The notes below the pieces were generated by a model that saw only the letters and a list, made by a program, of their open reading frames with translations, was not told where the DNA came from and did not search any database. Below, in pieces: positions 40,455 through 53,519 of a stretch of DNA of 64,000 nt (positions are counted from its first letter, which is position 1; each line of letters opens with the position of its first letter). This DNA is from Parus major (Eukaryota; Chordata; Aves; Passeriformes; Paridae). The stretch spans positions 15,354,751 through 15,418,750 of the forward strand of contig NC_031770.1 in NCBI RefSeq assembly GCF_001522545.3, read 5' to 3'. Made by a program: the position numbers and the translations under genes.

Positions 40455-42874
40455 ATGTTTGCTTTCAATATCAGTCATAATATCCTTCTTTGAGATGTGA
40501 CATTTTGGGGGATATCTAATTTCTGAGGTTATGTACATAAAATTTTGATACAAAACCAAACAAAGACCTTTTTTTGGCACAACTCAGCTCTTCTCTCTTT
40601 TGCTCATTGTCCCATCCATCTTTAGTATCTGCTTACTTCCAAATTACCTTTGCAATGAAAACACACTAAGGAAACTTCTGCTTTGAGTGTTGTTTTTTTT
40701 CTAAAGGATTTTGGGGTAAGGAAAATAAAAGTGTAGGGTCTTAGAATTTAAAAAGCTTTAGACTTGGAGCTAGCATTTTTAATACAATGCTCCAAATTCT
40801 CGACCTGCATAAGCTGTAGTTTGCTTTATCCCCAAGGCAGTAAGAAAATTCTGATGTACAGCACATCTCTCTATTTCAATAGCAGGCTTTTCTTTTTGTG
40901 CAAGTGCTTTTTTTTATGCACAGAATTAGGTCCTAATAGGATACATATCATTACCGTGTCTGTGTTCCTAGAGATTTTAAGCTGCTTGTTTATTTTTTCA
41001 GCTCTGAAAAGTTGATTTAGAGGTCAGTGTGGTTAGCTATACTCTCTGGTAGATTTTTGGACTGCTGTTTGGCAATTTGGAACAAGAGCTGTGCAGTGTG
41101 ATGCTTTTTGTGTGCCTTTCCAAGCAATGTTAGTCATCCAAAGTGTCGGCTCCGATAAGAAGATTATTTTAGCAAAGAAATGGATGTGCATTGTTATGGT
41201 TTCTTTAGCTTTGCTGTTTCTCTGCTGTGGTTTTGTCATCAATGATTTCTTAAGGATCTGCAAATCCAAAGGCAACCATTTTTCTCCAGTCAAGTAAATT
41301 CTGACTTTGCTAGGAAAATTCCTGTTGTCCAGGAGCTTTTAGAAAACCAGAAATGCTGTGCAAAGAGACCAAAATATATTTAATTTTGTTGAACAATATG
41401 TTGACCTGAACTGAATAGCAAGTCTTAGTGCAGGCTGCACATGAGAAGGGACTGCCTTCTGCTGCTTTTTCCTAAATATTACTGATTAGCAAAACTTCTC
41501 ATTCTGCCCATTGATTTACTGAATTCCTCCCATTTCCCAACACATTCCCTTTGGCCCCCACACCATGTCTTGGACTTGTAACATGTTGTTTTTGCAGCAG
41601 CACAATGCACTGGAACAGAAATCAAAGCATGAACTGCTTTTGCTTTGCTCAAAAGCAGGCAAGGGTGGGTTTCCTTTCCCACTTGACACTGGTGGGGTCG
41701 TGAGACACATGAACAGCAGGCACTGTCCCCACTGATACATGAACCAGGGCTTTACAGAAATGAGGAATTCGAGGTTTTATTGCCTGGAGGCCTTGAAGCA
41801 TGAGCAAATGTGGAAATGTTTCCACTGTCCTAGATGGTAAAATAGCTTGGCCCAGCATGCTGTGCTGGGGTAAGTCAGGAGGAAACCTGTGTCCTTTACT
41901 CTTAGTTGTCTGTTAGATAATATCTTCTTATTTGAACAGTAAGTTCTAACAGACTATTTTATCTAATTAGATACACACTTAAAGATAGACACATTCTTCC
42001 AGAACACTGGATGTTATTTATTGGAAAGGTTAGAAAATCAAACCTGTTGTTTATCTTAAAAACTGGATGCCTCCCAACTCCTTTCCCACTCCTTCTCCCT
42101 GACATCGTACTGTCATTACATTACTGCTTCTGTTTAATTATTCATAGCCCATATATAACACCACCACTTAGAGCAGAAATGGGAAACTACTGCACTCTAT
42201 CCTCTGCTTTGTGCAGTTTAGTCAGGTAAAGTACAAGTCACCCAAGCAGCCTCTTTTGTTAGTAGCTAAAGGTGTTTATAATTTGATGCTTGCAGTGCTG
42301 TTAAGAATGATAGCTAGAGTGAGTTTATGTGCAAGTTTTGATATAGTTTAAAGCTTTGTGCTGCATGAAGGAGGGTAGCAGAGAGGATGGGATCTGGCAG
42401 CTTTTTCCATATTCCCTTTGTTATGGACCACAATCACTCCTAAGGAGCTGCTGACCTGGGAAAGTATCAGCAGGCTTCCTTAAGTGAGGGTTTATTTTGT
42501 TTATTTGCTTCCATTATTTCAGCCTACAGACTATGCTGCAATGAGAACACAAGAACTGAATAATTTAGGCCTGATCTGTGATACCACACAATAAAATGGC
42601 TTAGCACAGTACAAGTTTCCATATATTAACTTAGGTTAGTGTCCTGTGTATGTAAAACATACAAAAGGACTGGGCTGAGGGTTAAGAACAGTTGGAAAAC
42701 ACTGAAACCACAGCAGAACTTTCCTAATCTCTGTGTGTATTTTTCCAGTCTGTCCTGTGGAGCATCTGCATTCTCACAGTTGTAAATGCTATGGTTCAAG
42801 GCATCTCTGTTTCTGCTCAGAGAGATTTTGTCCTTTGTATTGTCCATTTTTATGAATTTGATATCAGATGAAGT

Positions 42875-43115
42875 GTCACAGAATATCTCAAGCTGAAAGG
42901 AGCCATCAAGTCCAACTCCCTGCTCCTCACAGGACAGCCTAAAGCCAAACCATGATCAGGAGCATCAGTCAGGTGCTCTTTGAACTCTGCCAGGTGAGAT
43001 GCTGTGTTGACTTCCCTGGTGATTGACCACCCTTTCAGCAAAGGGCCTTTTCCTAATACCCAGTCGGAACTTCCCCTGATGCAGCTTTGTGTAGTCTCCA
43101 CCTATCTTCTAGAGG
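42875..43115 (-). mobile_element. CR1 LINE 3' fragment, minus strand
   Basis: The plus strand reads as the reverse complement of a CR1 3' end: 'tcacagaatatctcaagctg', 'gccatcaagtccaactccct', then 'gattgaccaccctttcagca' and 'ccttttcctaatacccagtc'. It is about 240 bp, well diverged, and truncated on the 5' side of the element. It lies in LCLAT1 intron 2 in antisense orientation. The minus-strand open frame 42850-43101 falls inside it and is not a gene. Confidence 0.85.
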
Positions 43116-44365
43116 AACCAGATGCTTGGGCATCATTTGGTGTGAAAAGATGTCCTCTTTATATAACACTAGTGTGGAAATGAAGCCTTGATTAGTTTAA
43201 TTTCAAATACTAGTGTGGCATCATTTACTGTATTGTAACAGTAGGAGATGATTACATGCTGAAAGATAGCATAGTTAAATTTAATCAGTTATTTTAAAGT
43301 TACTGTAAAACATACCTTTATTTTGTTCCTGCAAAGAATTTGTTTAGACATGGATAGCCTCTGTTAATAAAGCTGTACTGACACTTCTTGATACTGCAGA
43401 TGTGGGAATGTGATAGGTTCATAAACACACAAAAAAAGTTGTGGTCAAAGTTGAGTTTCCTTTACAAAGTGTTTTTCACAAATTTATGGAAATATGCAAA
43501 TATGAAAAGATTTGCTGAGACTGCATTCTGAGCATTTCTTAAGTCATATAACCACTTCTAGTATTCAGTTATCTGAATATCATTGGTTATCTGGGTATCT
43601 GAGATGCATTAGGTCCAGATTGCAGACGGCATGTTAGTTACTCATGTTCCATCTCTTTAACTGATTTAAAAATTAGAAGTATTTACCCCATTATATAGGT
43701 CACAGATCTTTAACAATACAATTAATGTTTCTAACCAATACAGAAGAGATAATGTTAAGAGATAAAGCAGGTTAATGTATTGTCCAGGCTGATTGACTTA
43801 CAAAGTTGTTTGAAAAATGAGTGACTTGAATCAGTAATTTTCTAGCATATGGTCCTTATGAGATACTGCTGTGAACAGAATATAAAGGCATCCTGTAAAG
43901 GGGAGCTGAAATGGAGGGCAAGAATAACATGCTGTAAGTCACCAGCAAAGTAAAAACAGGCTTTGAGAATGGTAGTGAGCAAAGAGGAGAATGGGCAGCT
44001 GTGATGTTTTCTCTTTGATGTGCAGGATCTCTCTGCAGATTTTCTGATGAGATACAAGCTCACCAAGTACGGTGGCAAGGCAATGTCGTGCTCTTCTGAG
44101 CCCTGCTTAGGAAGGGAGCATCTTAGACATGTGGTGGAGCTGGAGCCCTGATTTTTTTATCCTGCTGAGCTAATGGACAGAACTTGTAATATTATGTGAT
44201 ATGCTGTACACGATATACTTGTGCTGAAAAGAGCCAGGAACACTTACTGAAGATAATGGGGTGTGACCCCTGAGCTGCAGGCTCAGCAGCAGTTGCACTT
44301 CACTGCATTACATTGTCAGTTTGATGGCAGGCTGCAGATCTTTGTGTGTTTTAATACAAACAAAC

Positions 44366-44382
44366 ATATATATATATATATA
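44366..44382 (+). repeat. (AT)n microsatellite
   Basis: About eight AT units lie in LCLAT1 intron 2, 130 bp before the next CR1 copy. It is an ordinary simple repeat. Confidence 0.8.
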
Positions 44383-44514
44383 ATTTGAATTTTATTCTAG
44401 AATCAAGTGTAAAGAAAAGCTTTGCATTTTCTTCTGTGAGTAATGAAAATTATAAGTAGGTATATGTAATAAAGCCCCTAAAGGATCAGATGGATACTTT
44501 GTGGTTTTAAATGC

Positions 44515-44835
44515 TTTACCTCAGAGAATCATGGCATTGTTTAGGTTGGAAAAGACCTTTAAGATTATCAAGTCTGAGCACGTCCCTAAGTACTGCATCC
44601 CTAAGCAACACATCTACACAGCTTTTAAATCCTCCCAGGGACAGTGACTCAAACACTTCTCTGGGTAGCTTGTTCCCAGGGCTAAGTGTGACAGCTCTTT
44701 TGGGGAAGAAATTTTTCCTAACATCCAATCTAAACCTGGTGTAACTTAAAGCCATTTCCTCTTGTCCTGGCATGTTACCTGGGAGAAGAGATCAACCTCC
44801 ACCTCACTACAACCTCATTTCAGGACAGCATTGAC
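44515..44835 (-). mobile_element. CR1 LINE 3' fragment, minus strand
   Basis: The plus strand begins with 'agaatcatggcattgtttag', then 'ttggaaaagacctttaagat', and continues through 'gtagcttgttcccagggcta' and 'gaagaaatttttcctaacat'. This is the reverse complement of a CR1 3' end. The copy is about 320 bp, ends only about 225 bp before the third coding exon of LCLAT1, and is opposite in orientation to the CR1 copy on the other side of that exon. Frames on both strands inside it are not genes. Confidence 0.9.
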
Positions 44836-45059
44836 CCTGTTTTTGGTCTGGTAACTTGAGTTTTGAATGCATTTATGAATTCTTGTTTTTTACCAATCCA
44901 AAACTCTTTTTGCAAGGTAACCAAGTGTTCTTATTAAGAGTTGAGTACAGGTGGGCAGCAGATTGGGTCTAGCATAATTTATAAAATTATTTGGAATAAC
45001 AGCCACTGTGGAAGTATCAGAGTGAAATGTTGCTAAAGGTGTATTTTTTTACATTTTAG

Positions 45060-45206
45060 GCTGGGCGATGCAGGTTGCAGCCTTTGTTTTTGTGCAGAGA
45101 AAGTGGGAAGATGACAAAAGTCACTTTGAAAAAATGCTGGATTATTTCTGTGACATTCGTGAACCACTACAACTCCTCATCTTTCCAGAAGGAACTGATC
45201 TCACAG
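45060..45206 (+). CDS. LCLAT1: LCLAT1 third coding exon (residues 122-170, first base of 171)
   Basis: The exon is 147 nt, phase 1 in and phase 1 out, with acceptor acattttag (ends 45059) and donor gtaggc (45207). The first two bases complete Gly122 and the exon then reads WAMQVAAFVFVQRKWEDDK through LLIFPEGTDLT. It holds block II (Arg135 in the QRKW context) and block III, FPEGT at 163-167; in the AGPAT family these form the glycerol-phosphate/lysolipid pocket, with Glu165 and Gly166 expected to be critical. The length is a multiple of three, so skipping the exon would keep the frame but remove blocks II and III and inactivate the enzyme. CR1 copies in opposite orientation flank it. Confidence 0.96.
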
Positions 45207-46104
45207 GTAGGCTGCATTTGTAGTCTTCTTAGGGAATGCTCAACATGGAAATTTTTTGTTGTTTATGGAAAGAGTTTAAGAAAGTTCAAGGCAGGAACAA
45301 GACTTTGTTCTCATGGATAGTAGAAATTAGAGTAAATCATCAAACAATGTGCTGATTCATGTGAGAGGCACAAACATAGTTCCACTGGGAGACTTTGCCA
45401 GTTATTTCTGGCAATTCTATTGATTTGCAATGTAAGTTATTTGTTCCTGAAATAACTAACATTGCGAATCATCTGATGATTGGCACTGCTTTTTATTGGT
45501 CAATACTGTACCTACACTGCATTAGCAAAAGCAGTTTCAAGAACTGGAATATATCCCTTGCATGCTCCCATCTCCTGAATTACTGCAACAAAATAATTTC
45601 ACACCTATGAAAGAGTGATTGAAAAGGACTAATGATTCTATTTGATTTCTTGCCAAATGTTTTCAGAGGGGAACATGGAGATACTTGTTCCTTAGGCCAT
45701 GTAAGCACTGTAAGCAGTCTGTATCTGCCTCTATACAGGAAATATCTCTGTAAAACAAATATTGAGATTATCATACGAGTAAATGTAATGAGTTTGACCC
45801 TGTAGTATTAATTTTTAATCAATTATCTTCCTTAATACAGGTATCTTATGGCATCATTAGGAAGCTGTTAATCGGTGTTCAAGGCAACTTGTGCCTATAA
45901 AAGAAAATACTGTATGAATGTCTGTGGTGGTTCATGCCTCCAGCATGATGCCTGATTTGATAAGTGTTATCTTTAAATAGAAAATCAATTGCAGTTAAGC
46001 TTCTAACTTTTAGCATATTTAAAAGATTTTTGCTATACTTTCCATTGCAGATATTCTCAAATCATATTTTATTGCAAAGGATACTTTTTTGTTGATTTGG
46101 TTAT

Positions 46105-46335
46105 CTTGTATCTAGTCAGGAAGGATGGAATTTTCTTCACTAAAAGGGTGGTGTGACACTGGCACAGGTTGCCCAGAGCAGCTGTGAATGCCCCGTCTCT
46201 GGAAGTGCTCAGGGCCAGGCTGGATGTGGCTCTGAACAACCTGGTCTAGTGGAAGGTGTCCCTGCCCATGGCAGAGTTGGAACAAAATGATCTTTAAAGT
46301 CCCTTCCACCCAAACCATTTTATGAATCTGTGAAA
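46105..46335 (+). mobile_element. CR1 LINE 3' fragment, plus strand
   Basis: The fragment reads as a CR1 3' end in the plus sense: 'cacaggttgcccagagcagc', 'ctggaagtgctcagggccag', 'ggaaggtgtccctgcccatg' and the end 'aaagtcccttccacccaaac' followed by a decayed tattct-like tail. It is about 230 bp in LCLAT1 intron 3, about 0.9 kb after the third coding exon. Confidence 0.93.
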
Positions 46336-48226
46336 TTATCTCGCTTCAACTTTTTTTTTCCTTGAATTCATGAGAAACTGTCTCCTCCTAGCTCTAAATT
46401 ATGAGCTACAATCCTTATCTTATTCATGGAGTCAGGAGACACCTCCTTAGAGCACTCACTCTCTGAACAGGTATTTCCATCTCAAGATGTCTGAAAGAAT
46501 TGGATTGTTTGGAAATTATTCCATAAATTATGTATGCCTTCTAATCTCTAGAGGAATCTAATATTCCTGGGAGACAACAGATTTTTAAAGAATTGAGAAC
46601 ACTTTGTACTGCAGCTTTAAAAAAGATTTGGCTGAGGACTGAGACAGCCACAGTGTATTAACATTTGTGCTACAGAGTTCAAAGGACAATGGTGAGGATG
46701 CTTTCACCTGCATGTGAAGCTGCTTAAGCAAACAGTGTTTCCTCTGTGCTGTAGCTGCTGGTATAAATGACTTAGGCTGAACTCGGGTAATGCTGTTGAT
46801 ACCATCCACTGAGAAGCTCAAGGGAACAAGTTTCTTTAATTAATTAAAAAAAAAACTAACAAAACTAATTGAATTTCTGAACACAAGTTGATTTTTTTTT
46901 TCCCTTTGGTAAGATAATTCTGTTGTTCTGATTTTCCTTCTTTACACCTGTGTAACATGTTCTCTTTAACTTCACAATGCCCAGTGGAGATGCACTAACT
47001 GTGCTGTTCTGCTGAGCCCACCACAGGTGACTGGCCCAGGAGGAAGCAGAATGGTGGGAAGGATGGAGTGATGAGTAGGAAAGACAACAGGGCACTGCTG
47101 TGCTGGCTTCTGAGAAGTTAAACTGTTCTATGTTTACCGCTCTTAAATTGCTATCAAATATTGAATACACTTGGATATTACATTTGTGCATAAAAGGATG
47201 AATAGAGATGAACAAAACCCTGGGATTTTTTCTCTGGAAGTAAATAGCTCTTCCTCTCTGATTGTCTTCACAGGAAATATTTCTTAATCTACATTTTAAA
47301 ATACTGTAGGAGACAGGAAAAAATCCCTTGACAGGCTGATCCTGACCAAGCAGTAAATTTATGCCATATGACAATGCTAGAACATAATGTATGTACCATT
47401 TTGAAGAAATTATTTCCAGAAAAATGTTCTGTTATTGACATATTAGGACCTGTTGCAACCTCATGGTCCATCCTCTAGAATAAGAAATAAACTGTGGCTT
47501 TTTCTGAACACTTGCTCAAAATTCTAGGGAACATTTTGCAAAAATAGAGAAAGCGACTCTTGTTTTCTGACCAAATGGCAAAATTGCTAATTACTTCCGA
47601 AAACCAAATTCCTGTGGTGCTTAAAATGAAGAATAGCATTCTACATCGCTGAATAGCAGAATTGCTGTGCAGCTTTGTGCTGCTGAAATTTTTTCATCCT
47701 CTCAGTGGCCACATGACAATAATAGATTTACTCCTCTTTATAATATTTTCAGGTATTTGAGAATGAGATTTCAAAGAAATGTAAAATAATACTGTATTTA
47801 TTTATATATGGGCTACTGCCTGACTTTAAAATGGGGAAGTACTTTGCTGTGGAACATGCTACATAAATAAATTTTACAAGTAGTAATGTCATGAACCCTG
47901 AACATTTGTATTTGCGGACTGGATTGTATAGGGGCTGAGGTAATAATTATATAATTGTATACTTATTTCTGATAGGTTGGCCATCTTTTCATTCTGGAGT
48001 ACTTGAAGGTTAAAGCTCAAAGGTATTTAATTGTAATTGCTTAAAAAGAAGCCCTCAGCTGGTAAACATGTAGCCAGGCTTTCTGAAGCCCTGAAGAAAA
48101 CAAAGCAACCATGAGTCTCATGCTTCCGGAAAGCTGGAATACAACCCACCATATTGCCTGTTCTTTTGTTTTTCCTGGTGTTCCTTACAATATTGTCTGT
48201 AGTAATTCTTCAGAAAGCAATGACAG

Positions 48227-48241
48227 AAAAAAAAAAAAAAA
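48227..48241 (+). repeat. Poly(A) run of 15
   Basis: A homopolymer of 15 A lies in LCLAT1 intron 3. No processed pseudogene could be recognised on its 5' side, so it is reported as a simple repeat. Confidence 0.85.
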
Positions 48242-51200
48242 GTTGCTGTGTTGCCCTGTGCCTGGTAAAGCCTCATTTCCTCTGGATTTGTGTGTGCATC
48301 CCTGTACATGGTCCTTTCTTCTCGCCGACTGCTCCTTTTTCCGTGTCTTCCCTTCCGTGTGACGTTTCCTCCACAAAGCTCTTGCGCTGCCTTGGCAAGA
48401 GGTGTCTTGCCGTGGCTGCCAGTGCCTGTGTCACCCAGTGCACTCTGCATGCTGTGCTGAGAGCCCTGGCACACAAACAGCCATGGACCCTGCCCTGGAC
48501 CCTCCCTTATTCACACCTCTACTCTCAGAAGCTTCCCTTCACCCAGGTTTTTCTAAAGCTTCTGCTGGGCTGGATTATCTTTGAATCTCTTGTCCCTGAT
48601 CAGCTTTGTTTGCAGGGGACAATAGCTTCAAAAGTTAAGGGGAACAAACAGGTGGACAGAGTGTGATTGCACAGAGCTTTTTTCCTGGAGGAACAACTGA
48701 AAATTGAGCAGGAAAGCTTATTGAAGTTCAGATTTTGGCAGGAATGATGTGATGTGGATGACAGAAGGTAACAACGAGCTGTAGTTGGATTTTTAACTTT
48801 GTTAGTAAATGGGATGTGCTTTGGTAGTACAAAGAAAATACTGATCAGAAGAACTGGTAGGGGTTGCTTTAATATGGAATAAGTTGAAAGTAGCACAAGT
48901 AAGAAAAATGGCTTCATTTTTTTTCTCAAAATACCGTGAGCCAATAAAGCTTTATCATTTCTGTGCAAACCCCTTACAGATAAATTAGGATTTTATTTAC
49001 TTATTTAATATGAGAGACCTTTGGAGTATTCATTTATTCTTTCACTGTCTGGCATTAATACAGTCTGAGAGTACTTGAAGTCGTACAAGAGCATGCATGT
49101 TTTTATCAGTGTGCTTTTATCACAAGTGAAATTAAAGGAAAAGGTAGTACTTAATATCAAATTTCAGCTCACAAAATAAAAATATTATTTTACTAAAAAA
49201 AATTAAATTAATTTTATGCATAGCTTTTCAAGAACAAAAGCAGTTTATCTTCTTTAAAATCTGTAACTCAAAAATCAAGGAAGTGGGTTAGCATCATTTC
49301 TTCCTTCAGTTACTTCAAATGAAATTTTGAAGTGTGGTGCTTCTAGAAAGTGCTGACTTTGAGTTTTTCCAGTAATTTTAGAGAGAGGCAAATGGGATTT
49401 GGAGAAAAATGGGGAAAAATGTAATCAAATTATTTACCAGAGGTGGCACAGAAGCACAAAAAAAAGTAAGAAGTTTTGGGCATACTCCTTAAATTCTTGT
49501 GTTTTTATGTAGTTTGATAGTTTCCCTACAGAAGTGTCTAAAGACTGAAATAAATTGGATGGTTGTACCTGTCACCACCCCACAGAACATGCTCTGAGAG
49601 CCTGCATGCCTTAGCTGAAGGAGACCGGGGACGAGAGGCAAGTTGGTGTGAGTTGGTGAGGAGACAGAGCATGAAGCAGCTCTGGAAATGTCCCACATCA
49701 CCCTCAACTGATAGACTGGCAGCTTTCCATAAAAATAACTTACTCTTCTTATTCTTTTTTAACACCAAATAGGACCAGTGGGTTACAACTCTCCTAAGAG
49801 GAATGGTGAGCAAAAACTTGGGGACTAAATTTGCTTTGACTTAAACATGTAAGAAAGAAAATACTTGTTCCTAGAAAGCAGCACTTGCTCAGCTTTTCAG
49901 AGGGTTTGGTGACAGGGGACATTACCTGTAGCCAGCCAAATGGTGTGAGTGGCCTTTTGTGCCTGAGGAGATGTGAACTGACTGCATTTCCAGGCCCCAT
50001 TTCAAGAGCTGCTTGATGCTATTTGTGTTGGTAGTATGGAAGAAAAGAACATATGTTTCCTCTTTTTTAAGGAAGTTTTTAGGCATCTTTCACTTTTTTT
50101 TATTATTCCACCTAAGACTGTTATTAACTTGCCTTTGGAACAGTAAGTCATCTGCATAAGTTTTGCAGCCCTGACAGCATAGCCTGGTCTATTGATTAAG
50201 GGATTTTAAAGAGTCGTTTGTTGTGTGAATTCCCTCAAGTTGCAGAGGATATAAAAATAAGTTTCTAATTTCCTGGATCGGTTTTCTAACCTCTAGGTTT
50301 CATAGAATGGGGAGCATCACATGTTCTGCCTTTTCTTGGCTCTGGTTCTGAGCAGCAGAATTTGCTCTGAATCTCCCCCCAAAAGTTTGGGCACTTGTGT
50401 CTGGCACGAGGATCCCAAACAGCAGTGGGCACCAAGGTGCTTACATTGCATGAGATAGCAATCATAACACTTAGTCATAACTAATAAAAGAGTAAGAAAC
50501 TGGTTTTTGCCATTGCCAGGATTACAGGAGGGGGAGGAAGGGCATCATTTCCTACTTTTTTTGTAGAATGGAGGCTTATCCTACCCTTGCTTTCAGTATA
50601 TCATCTAAGCACATTGACCTTCCTGACTTGCTGTAATAAATAATGTTTAATGCACAAAGACCTGTGGCTTTATAGTTGTTAGGAAGGGGAGAGGGAGATG
50701 ATTTTTCCAGATGACAATGATCGTTGTATTAGCTGGGAGCATTATTCTAGTTGTAAAATCCCATTACACTAGGGTCATGCAAGAGGGGAGGGGAACAGTC
50801 TCTGTTACATAAAACTTACAGTCCAGAGGCAAGACAGGCATACAAATGTCAGGAAATAGCTGAATAGTGTTGGCCAGTGTGTCGATGTCCAGCTGTTCAC
50901 ACATTTCAGAAAGGCAGTGTAGTAAAGGGAAATTTGGAAGATGTTTTGCAGATGTTTACAGTGAGTTCTTTCCAAGTACTAAGAGGAAGTTTGAAGATGA
51001 TTGCTTCAAGGCGATGGACATTGGAAGTCCCAGATTTTTCTTGCAGCATCAATTAGGTTTTACTCAGAGAACATAAGTGCCCTTTCACTTCTTGGTTATC
51101 CTTTGGTGCAAGTGGGAGTGTTTTGCAAACATAAAGGAGTTAATTTTCATGCTCCCTCTGAAGCAAAGTGCTAGTGATCAGACACACAGAGATAGTTTTT

Positions 51201-53519
51201 CCAAGTGCTCATTAACTGTGTGCAGTTTGAGATGCCTAAAACCTAGAATTTTTTTTAGACTGCTTAATTTTATGTGGATGCATATGACACTTGTGTCTCA
51301 AAACTCTAATTGACTTGCTTTGCAGATTTTCTGAAGTGAAACCCAAACTTGGATATGCAGAAAATGAAGAAGATGATACTTCTCTCCTTTGGACACAATA
51401 ATACATTACCTTAAGAACTTTTGTGATTAATTAAATTAAAACATTTTTCTTGAATCATCCCAGATTCTGGAAAGGAACTCTTGATTTGGGTATTTTTTAT
51501 AGGAATACACTTGGTCATCAGTGTGATTTCTTAGAAAATGGTTTTAGTTCTTGAGCTAATACTGGTGCACCTAAGAGGTAGAACCTGTTTTTTTTGGAGG
51601 GGCTTTTAATAATTACCAGATTACTGTTGCCTCTTTAGGCATTCCAAGTTTGGCTCTTGGCTCACTTTGCAAGTTTTGCCTTTGCAGTGGGAGTCTGCGA
51701 GGCAAGTCCCCCTTTGCTGATTCAGAATAGTCATTTGCAGTATTGAATAGAGTAGTAGTTGAGCAGACAAAAATAGATATTCTGACCATGTGGTTAAAGA
51801 CATAATGTATATGGCCAAGGGAAGATAAATTAAAGTTACATAGCCAAGTGTAATTTTAGTATTTCACACATTCTGTAATTTTAGCAATGCTTTTTGAAGT
51901 TGTAATATTTTTCAAGTATTTGTATGTTTTGGCAATTTGGCAAGAATTAAATCTTGGGATCCTCCTTGCTGAATCACTTGCTTGGCTACTGTGCAACAGC
52001 TTTCCTTTCCTCCAAATCACATGGTCAGGAAATTTGTGCAGTGAATCTTAAGGCTTGCACGTATGAAAAACAGCATTTTTAGGCATGGAAACAGTAGGTC
52101 ACAGGGAAAAAATATTTAGTATGGTGATACAGCATTTATTAATTGGTAGACAAACCTTTAAGAGAGGCACCAGCATTTTTGATAAAGAGGTCATATAATT
52201 TAAGGAAAAAAGAAAGATGGGGGAATGTTGCATTACAGCAAAAAGGAAATCTCTCACTGCTGTTGATTTGTTTACTTTTGTTATTGTGCCTTTACAGCAA
52301 AAAAATTATGAGGATTGTAAAAGGAAGGATTTATCTCTAAGTATCACTTCTGTTAAATGACTAAAACGTTATATGTTTTCCATTACTTAATCTCCCATCT
52401 CTGTTAAGCTTAACTGTGCAAAAGAAACATCTTTTTCTGCTTTAAAAATAGATTGCTGAAGCAGTGATTTTGTTCCATACATCTGTTGCTGGGATTTTGT
52501 CTTTTAAGCACTGGTAAAACTTCATAAATATGAGTTATTTAATAAGTTATATGATCAAATTGATTCTTGCCATGTTGCCAAGGGAACATTGCATATATCC
52601 ATTGCCTTTTGGCCCCAGGGGAGGCACAACAGGACCCACAGTAAAGAACTGAGTGTAGCCAGCAAAGTCTATTTGGGTGTTGGCTGAGACTGCTTGGAAG
52701 AGCCTCCAGCACATCACAGGAGAAAACATTGCCTCCTCTCCACCTGTCTCCAGAATTTTTTGCTTGAGTGTCCATGTCTTCCTTGCTCAGGGGCCTCTCT
52801 TAGCAACAGCCCTGAAAGGCCTTTGGTTTTCTCATGAGAGGTTTTTGATTACCAGAGGTTTGAAACAGATTTGTAATGGGGTTTAGCCAGGGTGCTTTCC
52901 AGCTGCCTTGCATGTACTCTGTGTACAGTGTGCTGTGGCACTGAGGTGCTTGGTCAGAGAGTTCAGATGGGGTAGGTATGTGCAGCACAGGCTGATGAAT
53001 AAAACGAGTTCAGAATGAAGATGTTAAATACCATTTTAAAGTATTAGATCAACTGCTTTCCTCTTTTTAATGTTTTCTTTCTGAAATAAGTTTAATGTAG
53101 TTAAGCATGGACTTCAAGGTATTTTTGTTCATAATATCAAATCTTCATTACTATTTGTTGTGCCTTTTGAGTTGACAAAAACCCCAAAACACAACTGAGC
53201 CAATTAATACCTTTTATTGTAGAATGGGTATTGAAGTGTACAAAGAACTATTAACAGACTATTGATTTTTACATTTCAGATTGCATTTGATAAGTATAAA
53301 AGATTTGCTAAAATTAAATGAGATGGTAAAAAGGCTTTTCTTGCAATCCACATGGCTCTTCCTCATACCATGGTATGGCCAACTGAAAGCACACGTGTCT
53401 GCCTCCATATCCATACTGTGTGAGCTGCTGTTGTACTGTTCCTGTCGTGTAATCCTTCCATTTAATCCATGGTCTGCTTGCACAGTAACACAAAGTGCTG
53501 CTTCTCCTTCTCTCCTCAG

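Larger units (their letters stand above)
32674..45059 (+). other. LCLAT1 intron 2
   Basis: This 12386-bp intron interrupts codon 122 after its first base. It contains a MIR-like remnant (37875-37990), AT microsatellites (40411-40427, 44366-44382) and two minus-strand CR1 copies (42875-43115, 44515-44835). No other exon could be supported; candidate frames are short and match nothing I recognise. Confidence 0.9.
45207..53519 (+). other. LCLAT1 intron 3
   Basis: This 8313-bp intron interrupts codon 171 after its first base. It contains a plus-strand CR1 fragment (46105-46335) and a poly(A) run at 48227-48241. A GC-richer block near 48250-48600 is open on both strands but has no recognisable product. 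The acceptor has a strong pyrimidine tract (cttctccttctctcctcag). No other exon was recognised. Confidence 0.9.

Noticed and set aside
43620..43810. Possible second MIR-like remnant
   Set aside because: Only short patches (ggttaatgtattgtcca) resemble the MIR core, too weak to call.
44511..44773. Opposed 77- and 85-codon frames
   Set aside because: Both are inside a minus-strand CR1 copy.
46865..47374. 169-codon minus-strand frame
   Set aside because: No recognisable domain, no splice context and a Lys-rich end from a T-run; treated as chance, although it is long for this composition.
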